Shown: positions 9,301-17,921, counted from the first letter of the stretch. The stretch: DNA of 64,000 nt from DASVUC01 sp036387255 (GCA_036387255.1 DASVUC010000183.1:1-64000); one strand, 5' to 3'. The notes: generated by a model from the sequence alone, not told the origin. Made by a program: numbers and translations.

Positions 9301-11878
9301 GGGTGGCGCCGACGGCGGTCCATCCACCGTTGCCGTTGGAGGAGCGCTCGATGCGGAAGCCGGTTTCGCCGGCGACATCGCTCCAGGAGAGGTTGATCTG
9401 CGTAGCGGACCCGGGGGAAGCGACGAGATTGGCCGGCGCGACCAGACTTGGAGCGGCATCGAAAAAGACACGCGCACCGGCCCAGTCAGCATGGTCGAAG
9501 CTGGTGGAGCCGTTGGCGTCGCTGACGAGGAGCCGAAGCTGCTGCACGCCCGCCACGTTCAGCTTGAGCGACTGCGTCTGCGAATCTTGATACATCGTGC
9601 CGGAGTCGTAGATCTTCACGTTGTCGGCGAAGACCTGGAAGACAACGGACCCCGCGCCGGTTTCGTCATCAAGGCCGATGTCGGAGACGAACGTGTTGTA
9701 GGCGCCGCTGAGGTTGTAGGTGATGTCGCTGACGGCATGGACGCCGATGCCCTTGGTGTACTTCACGCCGTTGAGCGTGATCGGATTGCCATCCCCGCTG
9801 GCGGAGCCGCCGACGCTCTGATCGCGCTCGATCGGTCCCCAGCCGTTGATCGCCGTGATCGGGTTCATGTCGCTGAGGTAGACCACGGGGATGGTCGAGG
9901 GGACGGTGATTGCCGCTTCGTTCGAAGCGATCGACGATCCGTTGGCATTGACCGCGCGGACGCGGTAGGTGTAGTAGTTGCCGCCGGTGACGGTGGTGTC
10001 GATGTAGCTGGTGGCGTCGGCAGCGAGCGTCTGGATGAGCGTCCACGCGCCGGTGGTGCCAAGCTGGCGCTCGATGAGGTAATTTGTCTCGACTGTGGTG
10101 TTGTCGCTCCAGGTCAGCTTCACCTGGCTCGGCGACAGCGCCTGCGCGACGAGCATTCCTGGGCCCGCGGGGACGACCGGTGCGTAGCTGAACTTGAACC
10201 AGTTAAAGTTCCCGGTTGCGCCGGAGCTGGCGCCTTGGGAGTCCATGACCAGCCGCAACGTGTGCAGGCCCGCGGGCAGGTTCAGGCCATTCTTGCTGAT
10301 CGTGGTGTAGGTCTGCCAGGCGCTGGTATTCGGCACCGTCATCGCGCCGGTGAGGTTGACGCCGTCGAGCTCGAAGTGGAAGTTCCCGCCTGCCGTATAA
10401 GACGCGACGCGGACGGCGAGGTTGTACAGGCCCGCCTGCGCGACATTCACGGTGTAGTTCAGCCACTCGCCGCTTTTGACGTATCCGATGTTAAATCCGC
10501 CACCGGCGTCGGAGGTGTTCTCCAGGTCCACGCCCGCGGGGAAACGGTAGCTCGTGGCGGTGCCGTAGTTGGTGTATTCGGTGTCGTGATAGCCGTAGCC
10601 TTCGGAGCCTTGATCAAAATCTTCGACCTGAATGGTGTTATCGATGGACTGGGGAGCGGCCATGAACGCGGACGCGGTCGCGACGGGGAAGCGGGTGGTC
10701 GACCAGTTGGAGAAATTGACGTTGATCCCGTTGGTGACGATGAGCTCACCGGAACCGGTGCCCGCGCCGCTGGGGCCGTTGTTGCTGTTGTACCAGTTGT
10801 TCTGGGCATTGACCGTGCCCACGTACTGGAGCGGCTGCATCTGGATCGCCTGAGGCGAGCCGGTGTACATGCCGTTCTCGTAGAAGTTGTTCTGGGTGAT
10901 GGTGAAGTTGTAGTTGTCGCCGGCGAGTCCCTTGTTGTCGATGCGGATGGCGGGGCCGGTGTTCTTCACGAGGCTGTTGCCCTGGATGACGAAGTCGTGG
11001 TTGTCGCCCTCGAAGCGCAATGCTGCGGACCACTGATCCTTGCAATACATCACCAGGTTGTTCTGGATCGTGACGTTGCTGGTGTGGAAGAAGAGGACGG
11101 CTTTGCCGTTGGTATCGAAGACGTTGTTGGTGATGCGGATGTTGGACTGAGGGACGGCGATGGCTTCGAATGCGACGGCCGCTTCCACGGTAGTGGTGCC
11201 CTGTCCGCCGAAGTTTCGGATGAAGGCGTTGGAATCGATGATGACGTTGGAGAGGTTGCCGCCGGAAATCCCGCCGTCCGTGAAGATACCGCGGCCACCG
11301 TTCAAACCCGGGTTGTTGTTGTCGCGGAAAAGGTTGTGATAGATGACCGCAGGCTTCGCGTCGTTGTAGTTGGCCAGGAACAAGCCGGCCACGTTGTTCT
11401 GAACGATATTGTTGAAGACGTGCGTGCCGGAAACCTTGGGGGCGATGACGATGCCAGCGCCGGAGTAAACAGATTGATTCGTTTCGTTCTGTACGGTGAA
11501 GCCGTCAATCGTGACGTCATCGGCGGCGATATAGAACGAGGCGCTGCGGGTGCTGTCGGTGGCGTTGAGTGCGCCATTCATCACGCTCTCACTCGTGACC
11601 GCGCGCATGTTCGAGCGCGCGTCGACTCCCGCGCCGGCGCCGCGCAGTGTGAGCTGTTTGCTGATCCAGACCATCTCGTTGTACTGGCCAGGATCGACGG
11701 TGATGGTGGCGCCGGGAGCGGCGGCATCGACGGCGCCTTGGATGGTCGAGAAAACGGTTGAGTTGCCGACGATATGGGCGGCGAGCATCTGGCGATGCTC
11801 GAGCACCTCGAAGCTGGCGCGCTGAAGGGCGTGCCGCTGCTTGTGCGAACTGCGTGAGACTTTCTGCTGCGAGATCAT
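6362..11878 (-). CDS. Giant secreted beta-helix/CBM6/FN3/NPCBM surface protein
   Basis: 1838 residues from the chosen ATG; the frame stays open upstream to 11965, but the ATG at 11878 has AGAGG about 8 nt upstream and puts the LEPR-XLL-type motif (LEHRQMLA, residues 26-33) in its usual position. Order: right-handed parallel beta-helix (about 45-370, many N-rich rungs such as NNVFDTNGKAVLFFHTSNV), CBM6-like domain (about 415-560, starting IQVEDFDQGSEGYGY), FN3, NPCBM, five FN3 repeats, a laminin-G/DUF1349-like module (LPAGWSDGDIGPVSIKG), two FN3 repeats, then a second copy of the laminin-G-like module at the C-terminus (LPLAWTSADIGPVQMKG). It is probably an extracellular polysaccharide-binding or -cleaving protein. 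No lyase or hydrolase active site can be assigned from the sequence alone. Confidence 0.82.
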   Translation of the reverse strand: MISQQKVSRSSHKQRHALQRASFEVLEHRQMLAAHIVGNSTVFSTIQGAVDAAAPGATITVDPGQYNEMVWISKQLTLRGAGAGVDARSNMRAVTSESVMNGALNATDSTRSASFYIAADDVTIDGFTVQNETNQSVYSGAGIVIAPKVSGTHVFNNIVQNNVAGLFLANYNDAKPAVIYHNLFRDNNNPGLNGGRGIFTDGGISGGNLSNVIIDSNAFIRNFGGQGTTTVEAAVAFEAIAVPQSNIRITNNVFDTNGKAVLFFHTSNVTIQNNLVMYCKDQWSAALRFEGDNHDFVIQGNSLVKNTGPAIRIDNKGLAGDNYNFTITQNNFYENGMYTGSPQAIQMQPLQYVGTVNAQNNWYNSNNGPSGAGTGSGELIVTNGINVNFSNWSTTRFPVATASAFMAAPQSIDNTIQVEDFDQGSEGYGYHDTEYTNYGTATSYRFPAGVDLENTSDAGGGFNIGYVKSGEWLNYTVNVAQAGLYNLAVRVASYTAGGNFHFELDGVNLTGAMTVPNTSAWQTYTTISKNGLNLPAGLHTLRLVMDSQGASSGATGNFNWFKFSYAPVVPAGPGMLVAQALSPSQVKLTWSDNTTVETNYLIERQLGTTGAWTLIQTLAADATSYIDTTVTGGNYYTYRVRAVNANGSSIASNEAAITVPSTIPVVYLSDMNPITAINGWGPIERDQSVGGSASGDGNPITLNGVKYTKGIGVHAVSDITYNLSGAYNTFVSDIGLDDETGAGSVVFQVFADNVKIYDSGTMYQDSQTQSLKLNVAGVQQLRLLVSDANGSTSFDHADWAGARVFFDAAPSLVAPANLVASPGSATQINLSWSDVAGETGFRIERSSNGNGGWTAVGATLASVTTFADTTVSGTGTFYYRVIATGSGTESAPSTVASSTVLLPPGTAQNLTATAFSPTQINLNWSASGNATGYRVERSLDGSTSWAALGSTTGLTFFSDTTVSGASAFYYRVVATNTAGDAAPSSVVSSTPLLSPAAPINLTALPKSSSSITLSWSDVMGENGYRIERSLDGQTGWTEVGAVLADITNFTDANLNATTSYSYRIRATNTAGDSSYTSVVSATTLAIPAPAAPSNLTAVAASGTQINLNWTDNATDETSFILERSADGVTGWTQIATPAANITSYSDKNLAAGATWFYRIRATGTGGDSANSNIASATTTTAPLAPSNLSATANSSTKITLTWSDVAGETGFKIERSLDGATAWTQIGMVGANVLTYADATGLSSSTKYYYRVRATSTAGDSAYSAVTSATTLSLNGLPAGWSDGDIGPVSIKGSTTQSAGVYTMITGGSDIWNSADTEHLTYQTLTGDGAFIARVSSMQNTNAWANAGIQMRDTLAANSKQVSAVVTPTSGAVMTFRTATGGATDGNFKSGSAPEWFKLVRAGSTFTAYQSENGSTWTSMGSISITMGSTIYVGLVGTAKNTTTTNTIKFDNVALQPVNVVPTAPAAPTGLVASATSASAINLTWADNSANETNFIIERSTDGITFVPLITLGANITTYSDTGLTASTKYYYQIRATNAVGDSNNSGVASATTQALPTPPAAPSAPVASATSASAINLAWTDNATNETGFKIERSLDGATGWTQIATTAANVTTYSDTGLAAATQYYYRIRATNLTGDSAYTATVNATTQAAPTNGLPLAWTSADIGPVQMKGTATFSNGTYTVTSGGSDIWNNSDNFQFVYTTLTGDGTIIARVASMQNTNAWANAGIQIRESLAANAKEASLVVTPTNGLVMTSRKSTGGTTDGIFSSGGAPEWLKLVRQGSTITSYKSNDGIVWTQVGSVNITMGSTVYVGLAVTSKNATTTNTAKFDNVSVIKA

Positions 11879-12159
11879 AAAACGCCTCTGGCTGTCGACG
11901 AAGATCATGCTGCACACGCAGACGGAACAGACGGCGCCGTTGTCACAGTCGGAATAACCGGCCATGCGAGCGCACCGGCGGCGCGTGCAGAAGAATCAGT
12001 GTCGATGGGTCCAGTATTCGTTACAGCGTCGCAGCGGCAAACGCAGACTTGCCCGAAGCAGCGTCCGAAATAACACTGCCGCGGAAGATGGAGGATTTGC
12101 TCTGGGAGCAGGAGAAAGAGCGCACGTGCCGTTGGCGCACGGAACCCCGCGCGGGCTAG

Positions 12160-13332
12160 CTAGGTAGTCGAGACGCTGCGGAGCGCATCCATCGCCACCG
12201 TTTCCCAGACGCTTTTCAGCGGCATTTGCGTCGCTTCCGCTATTTTCCGGCAGTCGTCGTGCTCGGGCATCACACCGGCAACCTCGCTGCCGATCCACTT
12301 GATCTTCACCCGCGCCTGACCGAGCGAGGTCTCGACACTGCGGATCTCGCGGCGCGCTTCGTGACGGTGCTGGATGGAATGTACGCGCACGCCGAGCGTT
12401 GTTGTCTCGCGCAGGAACACTTGTGCGAGCGCGGGCTCATTCGCGGCGGGCGCCAGCGCGCTGAGCACCACGCCAGGCCTGCCCTTCTTCATCTGCACGG
12501 GCGTAATCCAGACGTCCTTGGCGCCGGCGGCAAAGAGCTTCTCGGTGATCGCCTGGTAGAACTGCGGGTTCATGTCGTCGATGTTGGTCTCAAGCTGCAC
12601 CATCGGCCCGCGGTGCTGAAGCTCACCAAGCCACATCCGCGCGATGTTCGGCCAGACCGTGTCCTTGGAACCGGCGCCCATACCGATCTTCGTGAGCGTC
12701 ATCGAGGGCTGCTCAAAGGTCGCGCACTCGGCGAGGATGGCAGCGCCAGTGGGCGTCACCCACTCGCCGGGACCAGGCCCGGGCCTGGTCGGGGCGCTGA
12801 CGGCCGCGAGCAGTTCCAGTGTCGCGGGGGCGGGCAGCGGGATCTGTCCGTGAGCCATATGACCAAAGCCATCACCCAATGGAACGGGCGAGGCGAAGAT
12901 GCGCTCGATGCCCAGGTCGTGAATACCGGCCGATGCGCCGACGATGTCGATGATGGCGTCGACCGCGCCGACTTCGTGAAAGTGAATTTTCTCGCGCGTG
13001 GTGCCGTGCACGCGCGCCTCGGCGTCGGCGAGTCTTGTGAAGATCGCGATGGCGCGCTGCTTTACCACGTCGGCAAGGTCCGCGGCTTCGATGATGGCGA
13101 CCACGTGCTTGAGGTGGCGGTGGGCGTGACCTTCCCTGGCGCGCACATCCACGAACTTCGCGCGAATGGAGTTCTTCTTCACATCCCGCGCTTCAATCGA
13201 CCATTCCTCAGCCGGAAGCTTCAGCCGCTCGACAGTCTGGCGCAGGCGCTCGACCGGCCAGCCGCAATCCACAAGACAACCCAGGAACATATCGCCGGAA
13301 AGTCCGGATGGCAGATCCAGATACGCAATCAT
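12160..13332 (-). CDS. larC: Nickel-pincer cofactor biosynthesis protein LarC
   Basis: 390 residues from the ATG giving MIAYLDLPSGLSGDM, the characteristic LarC N-terminus; an upstream in-frame TTG exists but GAGAG lies just before this ATG. Family knowledge: LarC (DUF111) is the CTP-dependent nickel insertase that loads Ni into the pyridinium-dithiocarboxylate nucleotide used by lactate racemase and relatives. Visible marks are a His-rich loop (EGHAHRHLKHV), IHFHEVGAVDAI, the conserved VTPTGAAILAE, and the C-terminal domain start LETNIDDMNPQ. The frame is continuous, unlike lactobacilli in which larC is split by a frameshift. It follows two Tat-type aldo/keto reductases by 78 bp and may share their transcript. 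No larA, larB or larE is in the window. Confidence 0.9.
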   Translation of the reverse strand: MIAYLDLPSGLSGDMFLGCLVDCGWPVERLRQTVERLKLPAEEWSIEARDVKKNSIRAKFVDVRAREGHAHRHLKHVVAIIEAADLADVVKQRAIAIFTRLADAEARVHGTTREKIHFHEVGAVDAIIDIVGASAGIHDLGIERIFASPVPLGDGFGHMAHGQIPLPAPATLELLAAVSAPTRPGPGPGEWVTPTGAAILAECATFEQPSMTLTKIGMGAGSKDTVWPNIARMWLGELQHRGPMVQLETNIDDMNPQFYQAITEKLFAAGAKDVWITPVQMKKGRPGVVLSALAPAANEPALAQVFLRETTTLGVRVHSIQHRHEARREIRSVETSLGQARVKIKWIGSEVAGVMPEHDDCRKIAEATQMPLKSVWETVAMDALRSVSTT

Positions 13333-13410
13333 TCTCACTCTCTCTCGTAGCATTGGCGTCTGGCCAATGCCTTACCGATGGGCATGGGCGAGACGCCCGT
13401 GCTGCGCAGA

Positions 13411-14460
13411 TCATCCCAGCCATTCAGGGTGGTGCGCCGTCCCATCATACATGGAAGTGGTCTTGAAAGGTTCGAACTTGCCGCTGGGGGCGGCTTGTTT
13501 GGTCTTCTCAAGCAGTGCCGCAACCTGATCTGGCTTCATCGGCTGGAAGGTCTTCACCGCATCCAGCGCCTGATTCAGGATCTTCTCCGTGTCCATTCCC
13601 GTGATGACAACGCTGGTCGGCATGCTCATCGCAAAGTGCAGGCACTCCGTCGCGGAGACGGTTTTGCTCTTGAGCGCATGTCCACCCGCCAGCGTCTTCA
13701 TCGCCAGCACACCCATGTTGCGCTTCACGAGTTCGGGAATCACCTTCTGCGTGAAGCTGCGGAAATGCGCATCAAGCACATTCACCGGCATCTGCGCCGT
13801 TTCCATCCGCGCCTTGTGCTGATCGGCGATCTCCAGCATGCGGAGGTGGACGATCGGGTCCTTGTGGCCCGTGAAGCCGATGAAGCGAATTTTCCCGGCC
13901 TTTTGCGCTTCGACCAGCGCTTCGTTCGCGCCGCCTGGTGCGAACACGCGGTCCGGATCTTCCATCCGAATAATCTCGTGATGCTGCACAAGATCAATCC
14001 GGTCCGTCTGAAGGCGCTTCAGGCATTCATCAAGCTGGCGAGCGGCATGCTGCCTGGTTCTGCCATCGATCTTGGTCATGAGGAAGACCTTGTCGCGATA
14101 GCCGTCGCGCAGCGCTTTGCCCATACGGATTTCACTGCCGCCGTTGTGATAGTCCCAGCAGTTGTCCATGAAGGTGATGCCGCGGTCGATCGCGGTGCGG
14201 ATCAGGCGGATCGACTCCTCCTCCTCCTTCTGCATCCCGATGTGGTAGCCGCCCAGGCCGATGATCGAGACGCTGTCACCCGTGCTGCCGAGCTTGCGAT
14301 AGAGCATATCGCCGCGGCGCTCGGATTCCGGCGCTTTCATATCTGATAGCCCCCCCGCCGCTTCTTGTGCACGGAGCATGGTGGTGCCGGCGGCCATCGC
14401 CGCCGTCGCGCCCGCGACCGCCGCCGTCAATTTCAGCACGTCACGCCGAGAGGATTCCAT
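13411..14460 (-). CDS. Tat-exported aldo/keto reductase (second of tandem pair)
   Basis: 349 residues from an ATG preceded by AAGGAG. The N-terminus (SSRRDVLKLTAAVAGATAAMAAG) is a twin-arginine signal. The rest is an AKR TIM barrel: GLGGYHIG, the Asp-Tyr-type catalytic stretch FMDNCWDYHNGGSEIRMGKAL, a KIDGR lysine region and QHHEI. It reduces or oxidises an unknown carbonyl/alcohol, probably after folding with its nicotinamide cofactor in the cytoplasm and Tat export. It is strongly similar to the gene 29 bp upstream (14490-15536): the barrel core motifs FLDNSWDYHNGGSEIRMG and ALRDGYRDKVFLMTKI recur, indicating tandem duplication. Confidence 0.88.
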   Translation of the reverse strand: MESSRRDVLKLTAAVAGATAAMAAGTTMLRAQEAAGGLSDMKAPESERRGDMLYRKLGSTGDSVSIIGLGGYHIGMQKEEEESIRLIRTAIDRGITFMDNCWDYHNGGSEIRMGKALRDGYRDKVFLMTKIDGRTRQHAARQLDECLKRLQTDRIDLVQHHEIIRMEDPDRVFAPGGANEALVEAQKAGKIRFIGFTGHKDPIVHLRMLEIADQHKARMETAQMPVNVLDAHFRSFTQKVIPELVKRNMGVLAMKTLAGGHALKSKTVSATECLHFAMSMPTSVVITGMDTEKILNQALDAVKTFQPMKPDQVAALLEKTKQAAPSGKFEPFKTTSMYDGTAHHPEWLG

Positions 14461-14489
14461 CGTTTTCTCCTTCCCCCCGGGGAAAAAGA

Positions 14490-15536
14490 TCAGCCTTCCC
14501 AATCCTTGTAGTCATCCGAGCGGTGGTAGTGATCCGACGTCTTGAACGGCTCGAACTTCCCCTGCGCCGCCGCATCGCGCGTGCGATCCAGCAGCGCCGC
14601 CACCTGATCCTCACTCATCGGCTTGAACGTGCGCGCCGCTTCGAACGCCTGGTCGATCAGTTCGATCTTGTCGATGCCGCAGATGACGACGTTCGTGGGC
14701 AGGTTCAGCGCGTAGTGAATGCACTCGATCGCGTTCACCTTGCCGCTCTTGAGGATGCTCCCCATGCCCAGTGATTTCATCCCCAGCACGCCGATCTGTT
14801 CCTTCACCAGCACCGGCAGCACCTGCTTCTCGAAGCTGCGGAAATGCGCGTCCATCACGTTGAGCGGCATCTGCACGGTGTCAAAGTGGTACCCATGCTT
14901 CTTCGCCGTCTCGATCATCTTCAGGTGCGCGGCCGGATCTTTATGACCGGTGAAACCGATAAAGCGCACCTTCCCCGCCTTCTGCGCTTCGAGCAGCGCC
15001 GCATGCGCGCCGTCTTCCCCCATGATCTTCTCCGGATCATCGTGCGGCTCAATCGCGTGGTGCTGGATCAAATCCAGGTGATCCGTTTGTAAGCGCTGGA
15101 GGCATTGATTGAGTTCTTCAGCGGCTTTCTTTTTGTCACGGCCGTTGATCTTGGTCATGAGAAAGACCTTGTCGCGATAGCCGTCGCGCAGCGCCTTGCC
15201 CATGCGGATTTCACTGCCGCCGTTGTGATAATCCCAGGAGTTGTCGAGAAAGGTGATGCCGCGATCGACGGCCGTGCGGACGATGCGGATGCTTTCCTGT
15301 TCGTCCTTCGGCTCGCCCATGTGATGTCCGCCGAGACCAATCGCCGAAACGGTGACGCCGGTTTTTCCAAGCGGACGATAGATCATGTCGCCTTTGCGCG
15401 TCGTCTCGGGCGGCGAGCCGCGCGTTGCCGGACCTTCCTCCGCAGCAAGCACATTGGACAGCCCAGACGCCATGGCGGTGGTGATTCCGGTGACTGCGGC
15501 GGCGACTTTCAACACATCTCGACGCGATCTCTCCAT
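14490..15536 (-). CDS. Tat-exported aldo/keto reductase (first of tandem pair)
   Basis: 348 residues from the ATG with GGAG seven bases upstream; an in-frame TTG six bases earlier is less likely. The twin-arginine signal is ERSRRDVLKVAAAVTG. The AKR barrel shows GLGGHHMGEP, FLDNSWDYHNGGSE, MTKINGRDKKKAAEELNQ and QHHAIEPHDDPE. It is probably a periplasmic NAD(P)-dependent oxidoreductase of unknown substrate. It lies upstream of its paralogue (13411-14460) and likely heads an operon that continues to larC. No separate electron-transfer subunit or cysteine cluster is encoded beside it. Confidence 0.88.
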   Translation of the reverse strand: MERSRRDVLKVAAAVTGITTAMASGLSNVLAAEEGPATRGSPPETTRKGDMIYRPLGKTGVTVSAIGLGGHHMGEPKDEQESIRIVRTAVDRGITFLDNSWDYHNGGSEIRMGKALRDGYRDKVFLMTKINGRDKKKAAEELNQCLQRLQTDHLDLIQHHAIEPHDDPEKIMGEDGAHAALLEAQKAGKVRFIGFTGHKDPAAHLKMIETAKKHGYHFDTVQMPLNVMDAHFRSFEKQVLPVLVKEQIGVLGMKSLGMGSILKSGKVNAIECIHYALNLPTNVVICGIDKIELIDQAFEAARTFKPMSEDQVAALLDRTRDAAAQGKFEPFKTSDHYHRSDDYKDWEG

Positions 15537-15633
15537 GAGCAACTCCGATGACTCGAAGGGCGAGTCTAGTTGCTCCGCAATCTCCGCGACTACTGCGAAA
15601 AGCGCAATAGCAGAGGCCGATCACACACCGAGT

Positions 15634-17787
15634 TCACCTGTCGTTCTTCCCCCCGATGGGCGCCGCTCCCGTCTGCGCCTGGATCAATTGCCGCGCCTCG
15701 TCCATCGGGTGCCACCTCACCGCGCCGTCCACATAAAGGATGTTCATCCCATCCCCGTCGTGATCCGCTTCCTTCTCATACAGGAGGATCGTGCCGGCCG
15801 GCGAAGATGGCGTGAGGCCTTTGCCCAGGTAGATGTAGTCCCCCGCGGTATTGACCCACTTCGCAAGCTCCGCGCCGGACGCAGCATTAACGTTGCCCGG
15901 AACATCGGTGTCGCCGGAAGGACAGACAAACAGTCCCGGGTCCAGTTTCCGCTCCGCGGCAAGCGTGCCCAGATCGTCGGGAAACTGCCCCTTGTGCTCC
16001 TGGGCATGTTCAATGGCGGCGGTGGCGATTTCCCGCATATCCGCGGCACACTTCACGCGGTTTGCCGTCTCGCGGGCACGGTTCAAGGAAGGCAACAGAA
16101 CGCTCACACCCAGCGCCACCGTCCCCACCTCAACCAGTCCATTGCCGGAGATCATCGTCGCGCCGGGGAATGGGGTCGAGGTGTTGGTGTGGAATCCTGC
16201 GTTGTCCGTCCATGCCACCGAGGCGATCGGGCTGAACTCCGCCTGCATCGCCTCGACGCTGGGGAGCGGGTTCGCGGGGAAGTTAAATCCGCTTGAAGGG
16301 CCAGCCATCAGCAGCATGTCGACCATCGCGCGGAGCGTTGTGTACGTCGTTGCGCCCGTGGCCGGCAGATCAATGAACTGCACGCTGCGCGGCGACGCCC
16401 CCGCCGGCAAGTTCTTCTGAAGCAGCGCGAAGCTCTGGCTTTGAGAAAAAGATGCGCCCTGGAAGCTCGCCGCCGCCAACGCGCCCTCCGGACTGGGCGC
16501 GACAAAGACGAAACCCTCTCGAATCACCCACGACGGCGAAATCGCCTGCCCCGCCAGTGTCGTGACCGTCAGATCCTCCACTTTCGTCTGCTGCACTTTG
16601 AAGCGATACTGATTGTTGGGGTTTTTGTGACTCTGCGACAGGTTCGCGATTGCATAGCTCGCGGCACGCAGACCGTTGGCGGCTTTCTTCGCATCAGCCA
16701 ACTTCCCGACGAGCACTGAGTTTTGCAGCGCGTTCTCCCCCGGCTTCATTGGAAGCTGGTAGATGGCCCAGTTGCTTCCGATCGGTCCAAATAAATCGTT
16801 GATGGGGTCACACCCGAGGTACATCTGGAGAAACCCGATGCCGCGGTCGTAATTCTGCACCGCCTCCGCGCCGGCCTTGGCGACGGCGCCGCGAACCGTC
16901 TTGTGCAGATCCAGGAGATTCAGGTGAAGCGTCTGGAGCGACGTTGCATTTGCCGGAACTTTCTGCAGCAGGGTGGCGTCCACCGCCCCTTGATCCCAGA
17001 GCGACAGCAAACCCGAGCGCGGCTGCGGCGCTTCCACAAAGCTCCTGGTAGAGAAGTTCGCCCCGGCGAGTCCCCCGGTCATCACCACGCGCTTGAGTGC
17101 GCGGATTCCCAGTGCATCCACCACCGCCATCGGCGTTTGATCCTGAGGGTTGGCTCGAACGGATTTATCGAAGATGCCCATCGCCCGCTCGGCGTCAAAG
17201 TAGATCATCACCAGCGGATCCGCGTTGACGTGCTGAAGCGACGACTTGAAAGCCGGCGCTCCATCGAGCCCCAGCTTCCTTGGCGTTTCGTCAATCGTCA
17301 TGCGCACCAGCGATCCGCTGCGCGTGATTTGTGTCTTCAACTTACTGTCGGGCTTTGCCGGGCCTGCCAGCTCGTGCGCCCATTTCTCCAGCGATTCGGC
17401 GTCGGCTCCGGCGTCGCAGACGAAGCCGCAGGAAAGCTCCGGCGACGTGCCGCGCATCGGTTCCTCGCAAAGATAAAAAGCGAAACCTCGCCGCCCCACC
17501 ACTTCACCGATGGAAGCCGCCTGCGCCATCTGCGTCGCGCCTTGAGGATCTTTTGCCAGCGTGCGCTCCAGCACCTGCGGAAGCACCTGCCGATAGAACT
17601 CGGCGAACTGCGATGCCTTGATCACATTTTGAAGATGCGACCCGCTGTAGGAGGGGCCAAGGCTCTCGGTCCCAGCGAAGCCGATATACAAGATGGCGTC
17701 GGCGGGCACCTGTGCCGCCTGCGGCGCAGCGGAAACGGGGACAGCGAAGCCAATCCAAACCAACAACGCGACGATCAAACGGCGCAT
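15634..17787 (-). CDS. Secreted protein with C-terminal pseudopilin-like module
   Basis: 717 residues; the chosen ATG has GGGAGGA upstream and yields a clean signal peptide (MRRLIVALLVWIGFAVPVSA). The first 500 or so residues are a mixed alpha/beta region of unknown function, reminiscent of DUF3352-type secreted proteins (ADAILYIGFAG near the start, repeated IYFDAERAMG-like strands). The last 170 or so residues match the planctomycete type II pseudopilin body: VALGVSVLLPSLNRARETANRVKCAADMREIATA is the pilin helix without its prepilin GFTLVE cleavage motif, followed by FVCPSGD and the DG tail (GMNILYVDGAVRWHP). So a pilin-like globular unit is fused to a large secreted domain. A 20-bp palindrome lies 88 bp upstream. 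Function is unknown. Confidence 0.75.
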   Translation of the reverse strand: MRRLIVALLVWIGFAVPVSAAPQAAQVPADAILYIGFAGTESLGPSYSGSHLQNVIKASQFAEFYRQVLPQVLERTLAKDPQGATQMAQAASIGEVVGRRGFAFYLCEEPMRGTSPELSCGFVCDAGADAESLEKWAHELAGPAKPDSKLKTQITRSGSLVRMTIDETPRKLGLDGAPAFKSSLQHVNADPLVMIYFDAERAMGIFDKSVRANPQDQTPMAVVDALGIRALKRVVMTGGLAGANFSTRSFVEAPQPRSGLLSLWDQGAVDATLLQKVPANATSLQTLHLNLLDLHKTVRGAVAKAGAEAVQNYDRGIGFLQMYLGCDPINDLFGPIGSNWAIYQLPMKPGENALQNSVLVGKLADAKKAANGLRAASYAIANLSQSHKNPNNQYRFKVQQTKVEDLTVTTLAGQAISPSWVIREGFVFVAPSPEGALAAASFQGASFSQSQSFALLQKNLPAGASPRSVQFIDLPATGATTYTTLRAMVDMLLMAGPSSGFNFPANPLPSVEAMQAEFSPIASVAWTDNAGFHTNTSTPFPGATMISGNGLVEVGTVALGVSVLLPSLNRARETANRVKCAADMREIATAAIEHAQEHKGQFPDDLGTLAAERKLDPGLFVCPSGDTDVPGNVNAASGAELAKWVNTAGDYIYLGKGLTPSSPAGTILLYEKEADHDGDGMNILYVDGAVRWHPMDEARQLIQAQTGAAPIGGKNDR

Positions 17788-17874
17788 AAGCGTCCTCCCA
17801 GGAAGTGATGCGCACGATGATGTGCAACGCCGCGCCGATCCGCAAGTAGGGACGTCACTTGTAGTATCCAAGGA

Positions 17875-17894
17875 GGACGACACCGGTGTCGTCC
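17875..17894. promoter_or_regulatory. Perfect 20-bp palindrome between glpX and the pseudopilin-tailed gene
   Basis: GGACGACACC and its exact reverse complement abut with no spacer. It sits 27 bp past the glpX stop and about 88 bp upstream of the next minus-strand start. As RNA it could form an 8-bp stem with a CCGG tetraloop (terminator without T-run); as DNA it could be a dimeric operator. The two cannot be told apart from sequence. Confidence 0.45.
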
Positions 17895-17921
17895 CCTAAG
17901 AACCATTAGCGACGCACAGGG

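Noticed and set aside
6362..10200. Repetitive DNA that could be read as a CRISPR or satellite array
   Set aside because: The repeats are FN3 domains of about 90 residues with diverged DNA, not short identical repeats with unique spacers.
9491..11761. 756-codon plus-strand frame inside the beta-helix gene
   Set aside because: It is antisense to a protein with clear domain structure, has no family features, and long antisense frames are expected in GC-rich DNA.
11879..11965. N-terminal extension of the beta-helix protein
   Set aside because: The 29 extra residues are Cys-rich and unlike the LEPR-XLL family; the internal ATG has a ribosome site.
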